This document shows, piece after piece, positions 1 through 5,619 of a stretch of DNA of 11,330 bases. The translations under genes and the position numbers were made by a program. This DNA comes from CAJWBT01 sp964401855 (lineage in GTDB: Bacteria; Chloroflexota; Dehalococcoidia; Lucifugimonadales; UBA3495). The notes beneath the pieces are model-generated. The model made no database searches. It was not told the origin of the DNA and saw only the letters and a list, made by a program, of their open reading frames with translations. The stretch covers positions 1-11,330 of the forward strand of contig CAYOAF010000052.1 in the NCBI GenBank assembly GCA_964401855.1, given 5' to 3'. How positions within the stretch are numbered: position 1 is the first letter of the stretch; every line of letters starts with the position of its first letter.

Positions 1-23
1 CGTGATCCAGCAGAACCTACGGG

Positions 24-52
24 TTACCCGCGTCAGATGGCCGTAGTACAAT
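24..52 (+). promoter_or_regulatory. possible sigma70-type promoter upstream of the amidohydrolase
   Basis: TTACCC at 24-29 and TACAAT at 47-52 are separated by 17 nt. The -10 is good and the -35 is poor. If used, the transcript would have a leader of about 210 nt that includes the inverted repeat at 103-170 before the amidohydrolase start. No gene could be recognised in bases 1-100. Confidence 0.3.
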
Positions 53-102
53 ACGCTGGCCTGGGTATCCAGCACCCAACGGGGCGGCAATCCCTCCCCG
101 CA

Positions 103-170
103 ATCGTCTTTCCGGCGCAAGCCGGAATCCAGAAAAGACTCAACTGGATCCCAGCCTTCGCCGGGATGAT
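103..170. repeat. imperfect inverted repeat (REP/MITE-like dispersed element)
   Basis: A left arm at about 103-132 (ending GCCGGAATCCAG) and a right arm at about 144-170 (beginning CTGGATCCCAGC and ending CCGGGATGAT) are near reverse complements around an 11-nt loop. The core, GGAATCCAG facing CTGGATCCC, matches a short extragenic repeat widespread in GC-rich bacterial genomes. Read on the minus strand it gives the well-known spurious peptide style 'IPAKAGIQ...WIPACAG'. It lies in the leader of the amidohydrolase and is probably non-coding; the RNA would fold into a long hairpin. Confidence 0.75.
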
Positions 171-268
171 GGACCGGGCATCGATCCAATTGCGGGACAC
201 TTGAGCTAGGAGCCCGGAGGCTTGACCGGGGGAACAGAGGCGCAAGTAGGCTAGCTGGAGGAGGGTCC

Positions 269-1846
269 ATGATTGACCTGTTGATCAAGAACGGGCTGAT
301 CGTCGACGGCACGGGCAGTCCCGGTTTCTACGGCGCGGCCGCCGTTACCGGGGACACCGTCCACGTCCGGCGGGGCGACGTGTCCCGTTTGGAATCCTCC
401 CGGACCATCGACGCCGCCGGCAAGGTTGTCTGTCCCGGCTTTATCGATATCCACGCCCACTCCGCACTGATGCCTCTGTGGGAGCCGCGCCACGAGCCGA
501 AGGTGCGTCAGGGGATCACCACTGAGTTGATCGGGGTCGACGGAAACTCCTACGCCCCCTTCCGCAGCCATGACGACCTCCTCCAGTTCGCGGAGTTCAA
601 CTCCGGGCTGGAGGGCAGTCTCCCTCTGCCCGGCCAGTGGTCCAGCGTCGCCGAGTACCTCGATCTGTTCGACCGGAAAGTCGCGGTCAACATCGCCTAC
701 ATTATGGGCAACTCCGCCATCCGCATCTGCGCCATGGGCTGGGAGGACCGGCTGGCCTCCTCCGCCGATATCCAGAACATGCGGGCGGTCGTGCGGGAGG
801 GAATGGAGGAGGGGGCCTTCGGCATCTCCACCGGGCTGGACTACCCCCCCGGCTGCTACGCTGATACCGGGGAGCTGGTCGAGATCAGCAAAGAGGCGGC
901 CCTGCTGGGCGGCATCTACCACACCCACGTCCGGAACACCCTGGGAGACCGGTTCCTCGACCCGCTGAAGGAAGCGGTCGAGATCGGACGGCGTTCCGGC
1001 ATACCCTCTCACATCACACACCTGTACCAGCGGATCACCCCCCCCGGAGGTGGCAGGCGGATGCTCCAAGTGGTGGAGGATGCCTGTGAGGAGGGGCTGG
1101 ACGTGACCTTCGACACCTATCCCTACCTCCTGAGCAGCACCCGGGCCCTCATCGTCTTGCCGCTCTGGTGCCAGGAGGGCGGCCCCAAACGGGTGAGGGA
1201 GGTCCTGGGCTCCGCGGAGGGCCGGGAACGGCTGCGCGCCGAGATGCGGCCCCGGGGCAACTCCTGGCACGATATGTGGCTGACCTATTTCAAGCAGTCC
1301 CACAACCACCAGCACGAGGGACGGTCGCTGGGGGAGATCGCCGAGATGGCGGGCAAACACCCCGTGGACACCCTCTGCGACCTGCTACTGGAGGACGGCC
1401 TCCAGGTCTCCTACGTGACGCCCGGCGCCAATGGACCCACCCTGCCCGGCTTCGTGACCCATCCCCTGTCCATGGTGGGCACCGACGGGGTGCTCGTGGG
1501 TGACTACCCCAGCCCCCGGACCTATGGCACTTTCCCGACAATCCTCTCCGAGTACGTCCGGGAGGAACGGCTGATGACCCTGCCCTTCGCCATCCGCAAG
1601 ATGACCTCTTTCCCTGCCCAAAGGCTGGGGCTGCCCGGCCGGGGGATTCTTCGCGACGGCTTCAAGGCGGACCTGGTGATCTTCGACCCCGGCACGGTCA
1701 AATCACCGGCCACCCGCCGGGACCCCAAGCAGTTTCCGGAGGGGATAGAGTACGTCATCGTCAACGGCGCCATCGTGATCGACGCCGGGTCCCACACCGG
1801 CGCCGCTCCCGGCAGAGCCTTGCGGCGGGGACGCCCCGGCGGCTGA
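269..1846 (+). CDS. amidohydrolase, N-acyl-D-amino-acid deacylase (D-aminoacylase) group
   Basis: A 525-residue cytoplasmic metal-dependent hydrolase of the amidohydrolase superfamily. Relatives remove the acyl group from N-acyl-D-amino acids, or hydrolyse related cyclic or acyl amides; the substrate here is not known. Visible landmarks are the PGFIDIHAHS strand with the H62-x-H64 metal pair, the GAFGISTGLDYPPG segment (182-195), the YHTHVRN histidines (218, 220), SHITH (247-251), DTYPY (282-286), the GTDG aspartate (D406), and the C-terminal block with RTYGTF, KMTSFPAQRLGL and GFKADLVIFDP. The end, HTGAAPGRALRR, is typical of the family, so it is full length. GGAGGAGGG at 257-265 fixes the ATG start. 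The usual GNCG loop, whose Cys is a metal ligand in classical D-aminoacylases, reads GVDGNS (89-94) here with no Cys, so the exact activity may differ. The next gene-like stretch begins 16 nt downstream. Confidence 0.93.
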   Translation: MIDLLIKNGLIVDGTGSPGFYGAAAVTGDTVHVRRGDVSRLESSRTIDAAGKVVCPGFIDIHAHSALMPLWEPRHEPKVRQGITTELIGVDGNSYAPFRSHDDLLQFAEFNSGLEGSLPLPGQWSSVAEYLDLFDRKVAVNIAYIMGNSAIRICAMGWEDRLASSADIQNMRAVVREGMEEGAFGISTGLDYPPGCYADTGELVEISKEAALLGGIYHTHVRNTLGDRFLDPLKEAVEIGRRSGIPSHITHLYQRITPPGGGRRMLQVVEDACEEGLDVTFDTYPYLLSSTRALIVLPLWCQEGGPKRVREVLGSAEGRERLRAEMRPRGNSWHDMWLTYFKQSHNHQHEGRSLGEIAEMAGKHPVDTLCDLLLEDGLQVSYVTPGANGPTLPGFVTHPLSMVGTDGVLVGDYPSPRTYGTFPTILSEYVREERLMTLPFAIRKMTSFPAQRLGLPGRGILRDGFKADLVIFDPGTVKSPATRRDPKQFPEGIEYVIVNGAIVIDAGSHTGAAPGRALRRGRPGG

Positions 1847-1862
1847 GCTTGGCGGGTCCGGC

Positions 1863-2105
1863 ATGGACCACGGGACCGCTGGCGTTTCCTTTATCATCGG
1901 CGACACGGTGAAGGGCGGCATGTACGGCGAGCACCTGTCCCAGAAGCCTGAGAATCTGGAGCAGCAGCAGCGGTCCTTCGGGATTCCCATGAGTGTGAAC
2001 TTTGACCGCGAGAACAACCGCCTGATCGTCTGCGACACTCAGCGGGGCCGGCTTCAGATTTACGAGAAGGACAACAGTTTCCAGGACTCCCAGCTCAACC
2101 TGTAG
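1863..2105 (+). pseudogene. chimeric relic: DUF1501-like tail joined to an NHL-repeat tail
   Basis: An 80-codon open frame. Residues 1-34 (DHGTAGVSFIIGD, VKGGMYGE, KPENLEQ) resemble the C-terminal part of DUF1501 (sulfatase-like) proteins, where a TDHG motif and a GG-x-YGE motif occur near the end. Residues about 38-80 (IPMSVNFDRENNRLIVCD, RGRLQIYEK, then SQLNL and the stop) resemble the last blade and C-terminus of NHL-repeat beta-propeller proteins. The two families are unrelated, so the ORF is best read as two gene remnants fused by deletion, with the junction at about 1962-1975. The frame stays open upstream through GGSG, and no Shine-Dalgarno sequence precedes the ATG, which argues against a functional start. 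Family assignments rest on motif memory only; a small real gene is the alternative. Confidence 0.5.
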
Positions 2106-2138
2106 GGCAACCCCAAACCCACTAGCCGTGGCAATAAT

Positions 2139-2168
2139 GGCCAGCGCCCCTTTTTCGGGGCGCCGGCC
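2139..2168 (+). terminator. possible terminator hairpin after the relic
   Basis: Arms GGCCAGCGCCCC (2139-2150) and GGGGCGCCGGCC (2157-2168) pair at 11 of 12 positions around a TTTTTC loop. Only a weak T-rich stretch (GTTTGTT) follows, so this could be a weak intrinsic terminator or simply a stable extragenic hairpin. Confidence 0.4.
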
Positions 2169-2231
2169 GTTTGTTCCGGGGATCGAAGGCCGGACAAGCC
2201 GCGGTTACCTGGGAGAAGAAGGACTACCGTG

Positions 2232-2276
2232 CCCTCCATCCCCCTTCGTAAGGAGGGACAGAGAGGGGTCACCCAC
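2232..2276 (-). repeat. diverged copy of a dispersed repeat
   Basis: Contains CCCTCC (2232-2237) facing GGAGGG (2252-2257) around a CCTTCGTAAGG core, followed by AGAGAGGGGTCACCC. Read on the minus strand it gives the order ACCCC - CTCTCT - CCTTACG-AAGG, the same layout as the copy on the + strand at 4670-4702. Low-copy remnants of a short extragenic repeat are the likeliest explanation. Confidence 0.4.
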
Positions 2277-2558
2277 CCGCCTTAATGTTGTTACACATGT
2301 GCGCGCTGCGGTCAGCAGGACACGCGATACATCTCGCAGGCCGCTTCGATTTCCATGGCATTCATCCTTACCAGCAGTTGGCCCACTTCCTGAGCCCTTG
2401 GGCCAGGGCTTTCAGCATAATGGGCCGGGAAGACAGGAGAAAACCGATGCCCTGAACGCCGTCGCCGGTTGAGACAGCTTTAACACAAACCCAGCCAGAC
2501 CTTTCCGGGGCAATAAAGCATGGAAAAGAAGAATGGTCCGGCTTCGCCGGGCCTCCCG

Positions 2559-2587
2559 TTGCTCCGGTTACAGGCGTGCCGTATAAT
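2559..2587 (+). promoter_or_regulatory. sigma70-type promoter for coaX-coaBC
   Basis: TTGCTC at 2559-2564, a 17-nt spacer, and a perfect TATAAT at 2582-2587. Transcription would start near 2594, leaving a leader of about 20 nt to the ATG at 2615. This also rules out the in-frame GTG at 2576 as the start, since it lies inside the promoter. Confidence 0.75.
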
Positions 2588-2614
2588 TGGGCTCGGAAGA
2601 GTATCATTGATACT

Positions 2615-3424
2615 ATGCTACTGACCATCGACATCGGCAACACCATGGTCACCATGGGCGTGTTCGACGGGAACCGCCTGGCGGCCACTTTGCGGGTAGC
2701 TACCGAGACCAGGCGGCTGGCCGACGAGTACGGGTTGCTCCTCACCAACCTTCTGCGCGTCAACGGGGTCGAACCGTCCCAAATCGACGCTGTTTGCATG
2801 TGCAGCGTGACGCCTCCCCTCACGCTGGTCTTCAGCGAGGTCTGTGAGATCTATTTCGGCGTGAAGCCGCTGACGGTCTCCGCCGGTGTGCGCACCGGTC
2901 TGCGCATTCTGTACGACAACCCGAAGGATGTGGGGGCCGACCGGATTGTCGACGCGGTGGCGGCTATAGAACTGTACGGAACGCCGCTGGTCGTCGTGGA
3001 CTTCGGCACCGCCACCGTGTTCGACGCCATCTCTCGGGAAGGCGTGTACCTCGGCGGAGCGATCGCCCCGGGGATCAACGTGGCCGCCGAAGCCCTGTTC
3101 CTGAACACCTCCCAGCTTCGCCGGGTGGAGTTGGTGGCTCCCAAGTCGGCCGTCGGCCAGAACACCTCCACAGCGCTCCAATCGGGGCTGGTGTTCGGCT
3201 ACGCCGGGCTGGTCGAGGGTATCGTGAGGCGGTTCAAGAAAGAACTCGGGAAGGATGCCCGCGTAATCGGGACCGGTGGCCTGGCCGGGATAATATCCAA
3301 GGAAACAGAGATATTCGACGCCGTGAACGTTGACCTGACGCTCATTGGGCTGCAGCTCATCTACGAGATGAATCAGCAGCGCCCCAGAGCCTTGGAAGAG
3401 ACACGTGGCCGCACCGCTAGCTGA
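2615..3424 (+). CDS. coaX: type III pantothenate kinase
   Basis: 269 residues, close to the usual 255-260. It phosphorylates pantothenate to 4'-phosphopantothenate with ATP, the first step of CoA synthesis, in the cytoplasm. It belongs to the ASKHA (acetate kinase/Hsp70/actin) fold. Visible motifs: the N-terminal phosphate loop TIDIGNT (D6), DNPKDVGADR with the catalytic Asp at 109, the DFGTATVFD segment (129-137) that binds the monovalent cation and nucleotide, GGAIAPGI (147-154), and GTGGLA (219-224) in the second phosphate-binding region. The ATG at 2615 is preferred over the upstream GTG at 2576 because a strong promoter overlaps that codon and because the DIGNT motif normally sits right at the N-terminus. 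A weak GGAAGA lies about 15 nt upstream, so translation may be near-leaderless. The gene overlaps coaBC by 20 nt, indicating coupled expression of two consecutive CoA-synthesis genes. Confidence 0.96.
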   Translation: MLLTIDIGNTMVTMGVFDGNRLAATLRVATETRRLADEYGLLLTNLLRVNGVEPSQIDAVCMCSVTPPLTLVFSEVCEIYFGVKPLTVSAGVRTGLRILYDNPKDVGADRIVDAVAAIELYGTPLVVVDFGTATVFDAISREGVYLGGAIAPGINVAAEALFLNTSQLRRVELVAPKSAVGQNTSTALQSGLVFGYAGLVEGIVRRFKKELGKDARVIGTGGLAGIISKETEIFDAVNVDLTLIGLQLIYEMNQQRPRALEETRGRTAS

Positions 3425-4601
3425 TAAACATATCGTCCTGGGGGTTACCGGGAGCATCGCCTGCTACAAGGCCGTGGACCTGGCCAGCAAACTGGTCCAG
3501 GCGGGGGCCCTGGTGGATGTGGTGATGAGCTACGGGGCCACCAGGTTCGTCACGCCCCTGGCCTTTCGCGCCATTACCCACCGGGAGGTGGTGACGGACG
3601 GTTTCGAGGCCGGCTCGGAGTTCGGCAACGAGCACGTGGCCCTGGCCCAGCGCGCCGACATCATAGCCATCGCCCCGGCCACGGTGCACTGCATCGCCAA
3701 GCTGGCGTTGGGACTGGCCGACGATCCGCTGACCACCACCGTGGTGGCCGCGAAAGCCCCCCTCCTGGTGGCCCCGGCTATGGACGGCAACATGTACGAC
3801 CACCCGGCCACTCAGGAGAACCTGGCCAAGCTCAGCGAGCGGGGTGCGGTCATTGCCGGGCCGGCGCCGGGCCGGTTGTCCTCGGGCCTGGTTGGCATGG
3901 GCCGGTTCCTGGAACCCATCGAGCTGATTGGCTACATCGCCGCCACCCTGGGACGGGACGGCGACCTGGCCGGGCGTACCGTCCTGGTCAGCGCCGGCGG
4001 TACCATGGAGGCCATTGACCCGGTGCGGGTGATCACCAACCATTCGTCGGGGAGGATGGGCTATGCGTTGGCCGAGGCGGCCCGCGACCGGGGCGCGAAG
4101 GTCGTCCTGGTGGCCGCGCCGACCGGCCTGCCCGACCCCCCCCTGGTCCAGGTGGTCCGCGTCAAGTCGGCCCAGGAGATGTGCGACGCCGTGCTCGGGC
4201 ACCTGGAAGGCGCCGGCGCCCTGATCATGGCCGCCGCGGTGGCCGACTACCGGCCCGCCAACGAGTCGGCCCAAAAGATCAAGAAATCCAGCGATGATTT
4301 GACCATCTCCCTGAGCAAGACGGTGGACGTTCTGGAGGCGGCAAAGGGCAACTTCGTGAAGGTGGGTTTTGCCGCCGAGAGCCAGAATCTGGTGGAAAAC
4401 GCCAGGCTGAAGGTGCAGAAAAAAGGCCTCGACCTGATAGTGGCCAACGACATCACCGACCCTCAGAGCGGGTTTGGCGTCGACACCAACAAGGTGGCGC
4501 TGATCGACAGGGACCTGCGGGTGGAGGAGCTGCCGCTCTTGACCAAATACGAGGTGAGCCACCGGGTCTTGGACCGGGTCAGTGCCCTGCTCCGTGGGTA
4601 G
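3405..4601 (+). CDS. coaBC: bifunctional phosphopantothenoylcysteine decarboxylase / phosphopantothenate-cysteine ligase
   Basis: 398 residues, full length for CoaBC. The N-terminal flavoprotein half (about 5-180) decarboxylates phosphopantothenoylcysteine. The C-terminal half (about 187-398) joins cysteine to 4'-phosphopantothenate using CTP. CoaC landmarks are VTGSIACYK, the catalytic His in NEHVALAQRAD (H77), APATVHCIAKLALGLADD, and PAMDGNMY (124-131). CoaB landmarks are AGGTMEAIDPVRVITNHSSG (N212), AAAVADYRP (277-284), KIKK (291-294), GFAAE and the NDI-GFGVDTN end. Two CoaC positions differ from the E. coli pattern: the PxMN motif has Asp (D127) for Asn, and the substrate flap reads GRLSSGLVG with Ser159-Ser160 where E. 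coli has its flap Cys. The GTG start at 3405 is supported by GGAAGAG at 3394-3400; the frame begins inside coaX, so the two are translationally coupled. No clear terminator follows. Confidence 0.96.
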   Translation: MAAPLADKHIVLGVTGSIACYKAVDLASKLVQAGALVDVVMSYGATRFVTPLAFRAITHREVVTDGFEAGSEFGNEHVALAQRADIIAIAPATVHCIAKLALGLADDPLTTTVVAAKAPLLVAPAMDGNMYDHPATQENLAKLSERGAVIAGPAPGRLSSGLVGMGRFLEPIELIGYIAATLGRDGDLAGRTVLVSAGGTMEAIDPVRVITNHSSGRMGYALAEAARDRGAKVVLVAAPTGLPDPPLVQVVRVKSAQEMCDAVLGHLEGAGALIMAAAVADYRPANESAQKIKKSSDDLTISLSKTVDVLEAAKGNFVKVGFAAESQNLVENARLKVQKKGLDLIVANDITDPQSGFGVDTNKVALIDRDLRVEELPLLTKYEVSHRVLDRVSALLRG

Positions 4602-4669
4602 CTGCCCGGCTTGTCACCGCTGAGGGCGCCGAGTGCACGCCATCGATTTGAAAGCGATGGATACGAACT

Positions 4670-4702
4670 CACCCCCACTCCAGCTCTCTCCCTTACGTAA
4701 GG
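4670..4702 (+). repeat. diverged copy of a dispersed repeat with a CCTTACGTAAGG palindrome
   Basis: ACCCCCACTCCAGCTCTCTC leads into the perfect 12-bp palindrome CCTTACGTAAGG (4691-4702). A second CCTTACG occurs at 4731-4737. The same order of blocks appears in inverse orientation at 2232-2276. This fits a common 'ACCCC-CTCTCCCTTACG' extragenic repeat, here truncated after the palindrome. Confidence 0.45.
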
Positions 4703-4767
4703 CTGACCGCGCCTAACCGCATAGTAACCTCCTTACGTCGGAGAATTGGCTGCAACGACAATCCGCA

Positions 4768-4977
4768 TCAACTCCGCTGGTTCAACGCCACCACCTCGCG
4801 GACCCAGGCGGCTTAACGGCTGGCCAGGATGTCGCTCAGCCGCTTGACCTTCGCACGTGGCGTATCTTCTTGCCCCGGCCCTCCAGTATCCCCTCCGGGC
4901 CAGCCAGGGGAACGCCATTGGAGAACCCCAGGGGTGGCCATCCAGGACTCGACGGCCTTCTCCGTTGGCCTCTCCAT
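4768..4977 (-). pseudogene. possible gene relic with an in-frame stop
   Basis: On the minus strand an ATG at 4977 opens 54 codons, beginning MERPTEKAVESWMATPG and ending RAKVKRLSDILASR, then a TAA at 4815-4813. The same frame continues protein-like for 14 codons (AAWVREVVALNQRS) to a TGA at 4770-4768. The composition after the stop is like real coding sequence, so one nonsense mutation in a former gene is plausible. I do not recognise the family. A 54-residue intact small protein, or chance, are alternatives. Confidence 0.25.
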
Positions 4978-5043
4978 GCTCCACGGTTAGGTGATACAAG
5001 GACTCAATCAACCCGGTTTTGGCAGGCTGTCATCCCTACAAAG

Positions 5044-5142
5044 TGTCATGCTGAGCCAGCCGCAGCGGCGAAGCATCTCATTGTCACGCTGAGCTTCTTC
5101 GCGGAGTTAATCCTGAGTGAAGGCGAAGGTCTCTAAATGACA
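5044..5142. repeat. two tandem diverged repeat units with TGTCAT/ATGACA ends
   Basis: Unit 1 (5044-5081) begins TGTCATGCTGAGC and ends GCGAAGCATCTCA. Unit 2 (from 5082) begins TGTCACGCTGAGC and ends GGCGAAGGTCTC. The block closes with ATGACA (5137-5142), the reverse complement of the opening TGTCAT. The TGTCATxCTGAGC...GCGAAGxATCTC pattern is a widespread bacterial extragenic repeat. It has no coding function that I can see. Confidence 0.6.
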
Positions 5143-5207
5143 GGTACCAGCATCAAGTTAGCAAAGCACTGAATCGCGGTATGCCTTGGGTTTCTTATCA
5201 GGGTCCG

Positions 5208-5234
5208 AGTGATGTTCATGCTGTGAACATCACT
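5208..5234. repeat. perfect 11-bp inverted repeat, 5-nt loop (operator or hairpin)
   Basis: AGTGATGTTCA (5208-5218) and TGAACATCACT (5224-5234) are exact reverse complements around TGCTG. No T-run follows on either strand, so it is not a standard terminator. It lies about 250 nt upstream of the promoter at 5481, so a regulator site or an RNA stem are both possible. Confidence 0.5.
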
Positions 5235-5414
5235 GGATGCCCAGTACGAGAAGTGACTCCCAGTGTAACTGCCCAACCTCCCGCCACGGCGAGCCGGTGA
5301 GAAATGCCACGGTTGAAGCAATCGGGCAGTCTTGCAACCGGCCTTCCGACACTCGTGCCGGACCGCGAACCGATGGCAGGCCTGGACCGCCGCGCCGGAC
5401 CCGGCCGCGGCTCG

Positions 5415-5444
5415 ATTGTAGCATAGGCCCGCCGGCGTAGTCAG
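5415..5444 (-). promoter_or_regulatory. possible minus-strand promoter
   Basis: Read on the minus strand, CTGACT (5444-5439), an 18-nt spacer and TACAAT (5420-5415), the latter within TATGCTACAAT. No gene is recognisable downstream on that strand, so it would drive an unknown RNA or be a relic. Confidence 0.25.
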
Positions 5445-5480
5445 ACAGCGGGCAGGGTGGGATGCTGGATGCGGATGATG

Positions 5481-5509
5481 TTGACAGCACGGAGGCTCAT
5501 CAATACACT
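5481..5509 (+). promoter_or_regulatory. sigma70-type promoter for the binding-protein gene
   Basis: Perfect TTGACA at 5481-5486, a 17-nt spacer, and TACACT at 5504-5509. The leader to the ATG at 5620 would be about 105 nt and begins with a small stem-loop (AGGCGG 5519-5524, CCGCCT 5528-5533). Confidence 0.6.
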
Positions 5510-5619
5510 CTTTGGAATAGGCGGCGTCCGCCTCCGAGGCAGAACCGGGGTTGTGATATGAGCCGGAAAGGCCCGGGCAGGCTAGACCGCCAAAACTTTG
5601 CGAACAGCGTCGCCTGGGG

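Larger units (their letters stand above)
2106..2558. other. intergenic region without a recognisable gene
   Basis: From the relic's stop to the coaX promoter I see no convincing CDS on either strand. The region holds a GC-rich hairpin (2139-2168), a diverged dispersed repeat (2232-2276) and a small stem-loop (GGTCCGGC at 2535-2542, GCCGGGCC at 2546-2553). A minus-strand frame is open from about 2476 to 2312 and ends in the protein-like peptide MNAMEIEAACEMYRVSC; it may be a degraded gene end, but it is too short to name. Confidence 0.55.
4602..5480. other. long intergenic region rich in repeats, no intact gene
   Basis: About 0.9 kb between coaBC and the next promoter. It contains a small stem-loop (CCATCG at 4640-4645, CGATGG at 4655-4660), a repeat remnant (4670-4702), a possible minus-strand gene relic (4768-4977), two tandem TGTCAYGCTGAGC units (5044-5142), a perfect dyad (5208-5234) and a weak minus-strand promoter-like pair (5415-5444). 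The open frames across 5133-5490 have no recognisable family and look like GC-rich chance ORFs. The region looks like a graveyard of repeats and decayed genes. Confidence 0.6.

Noticed and set aside
33..245. Minus-strand 70-residue frame with IPAKAGIQ and WIPACAG
   Set aside because: This is the translation of the dispersed inverted repeat at 103-170, not a gene.
251..1360. Long minus-strand frame of 369 residues opposite the amidohydrolase
   Set aside because: Low-complexity GC-driven antisense of a clearly recognisable gene; no family motif.
2312..2365. Minus-strand peptide MNAMEIEAACEMYRVSC
   Set aside because: Protein-like, but only 17 codons, with no family recognised; at most a relic, mentioned in the intergenic entry.
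2576..2614. GTG at 2576 as the coaX start
   Set aside because: It lies within the TTGCTC-17-TATAAT promoter, and the DIGNT phosphate loop would then be too far from the N-terminus.
4602..5619. Search for SRP RNA, tmRNA, 6S RNA, RNase P RNA or a CRISPR array in the gap
   Set aside because: None of the conserved cores I know was seen, and there are no regularly spaced direct repeats.
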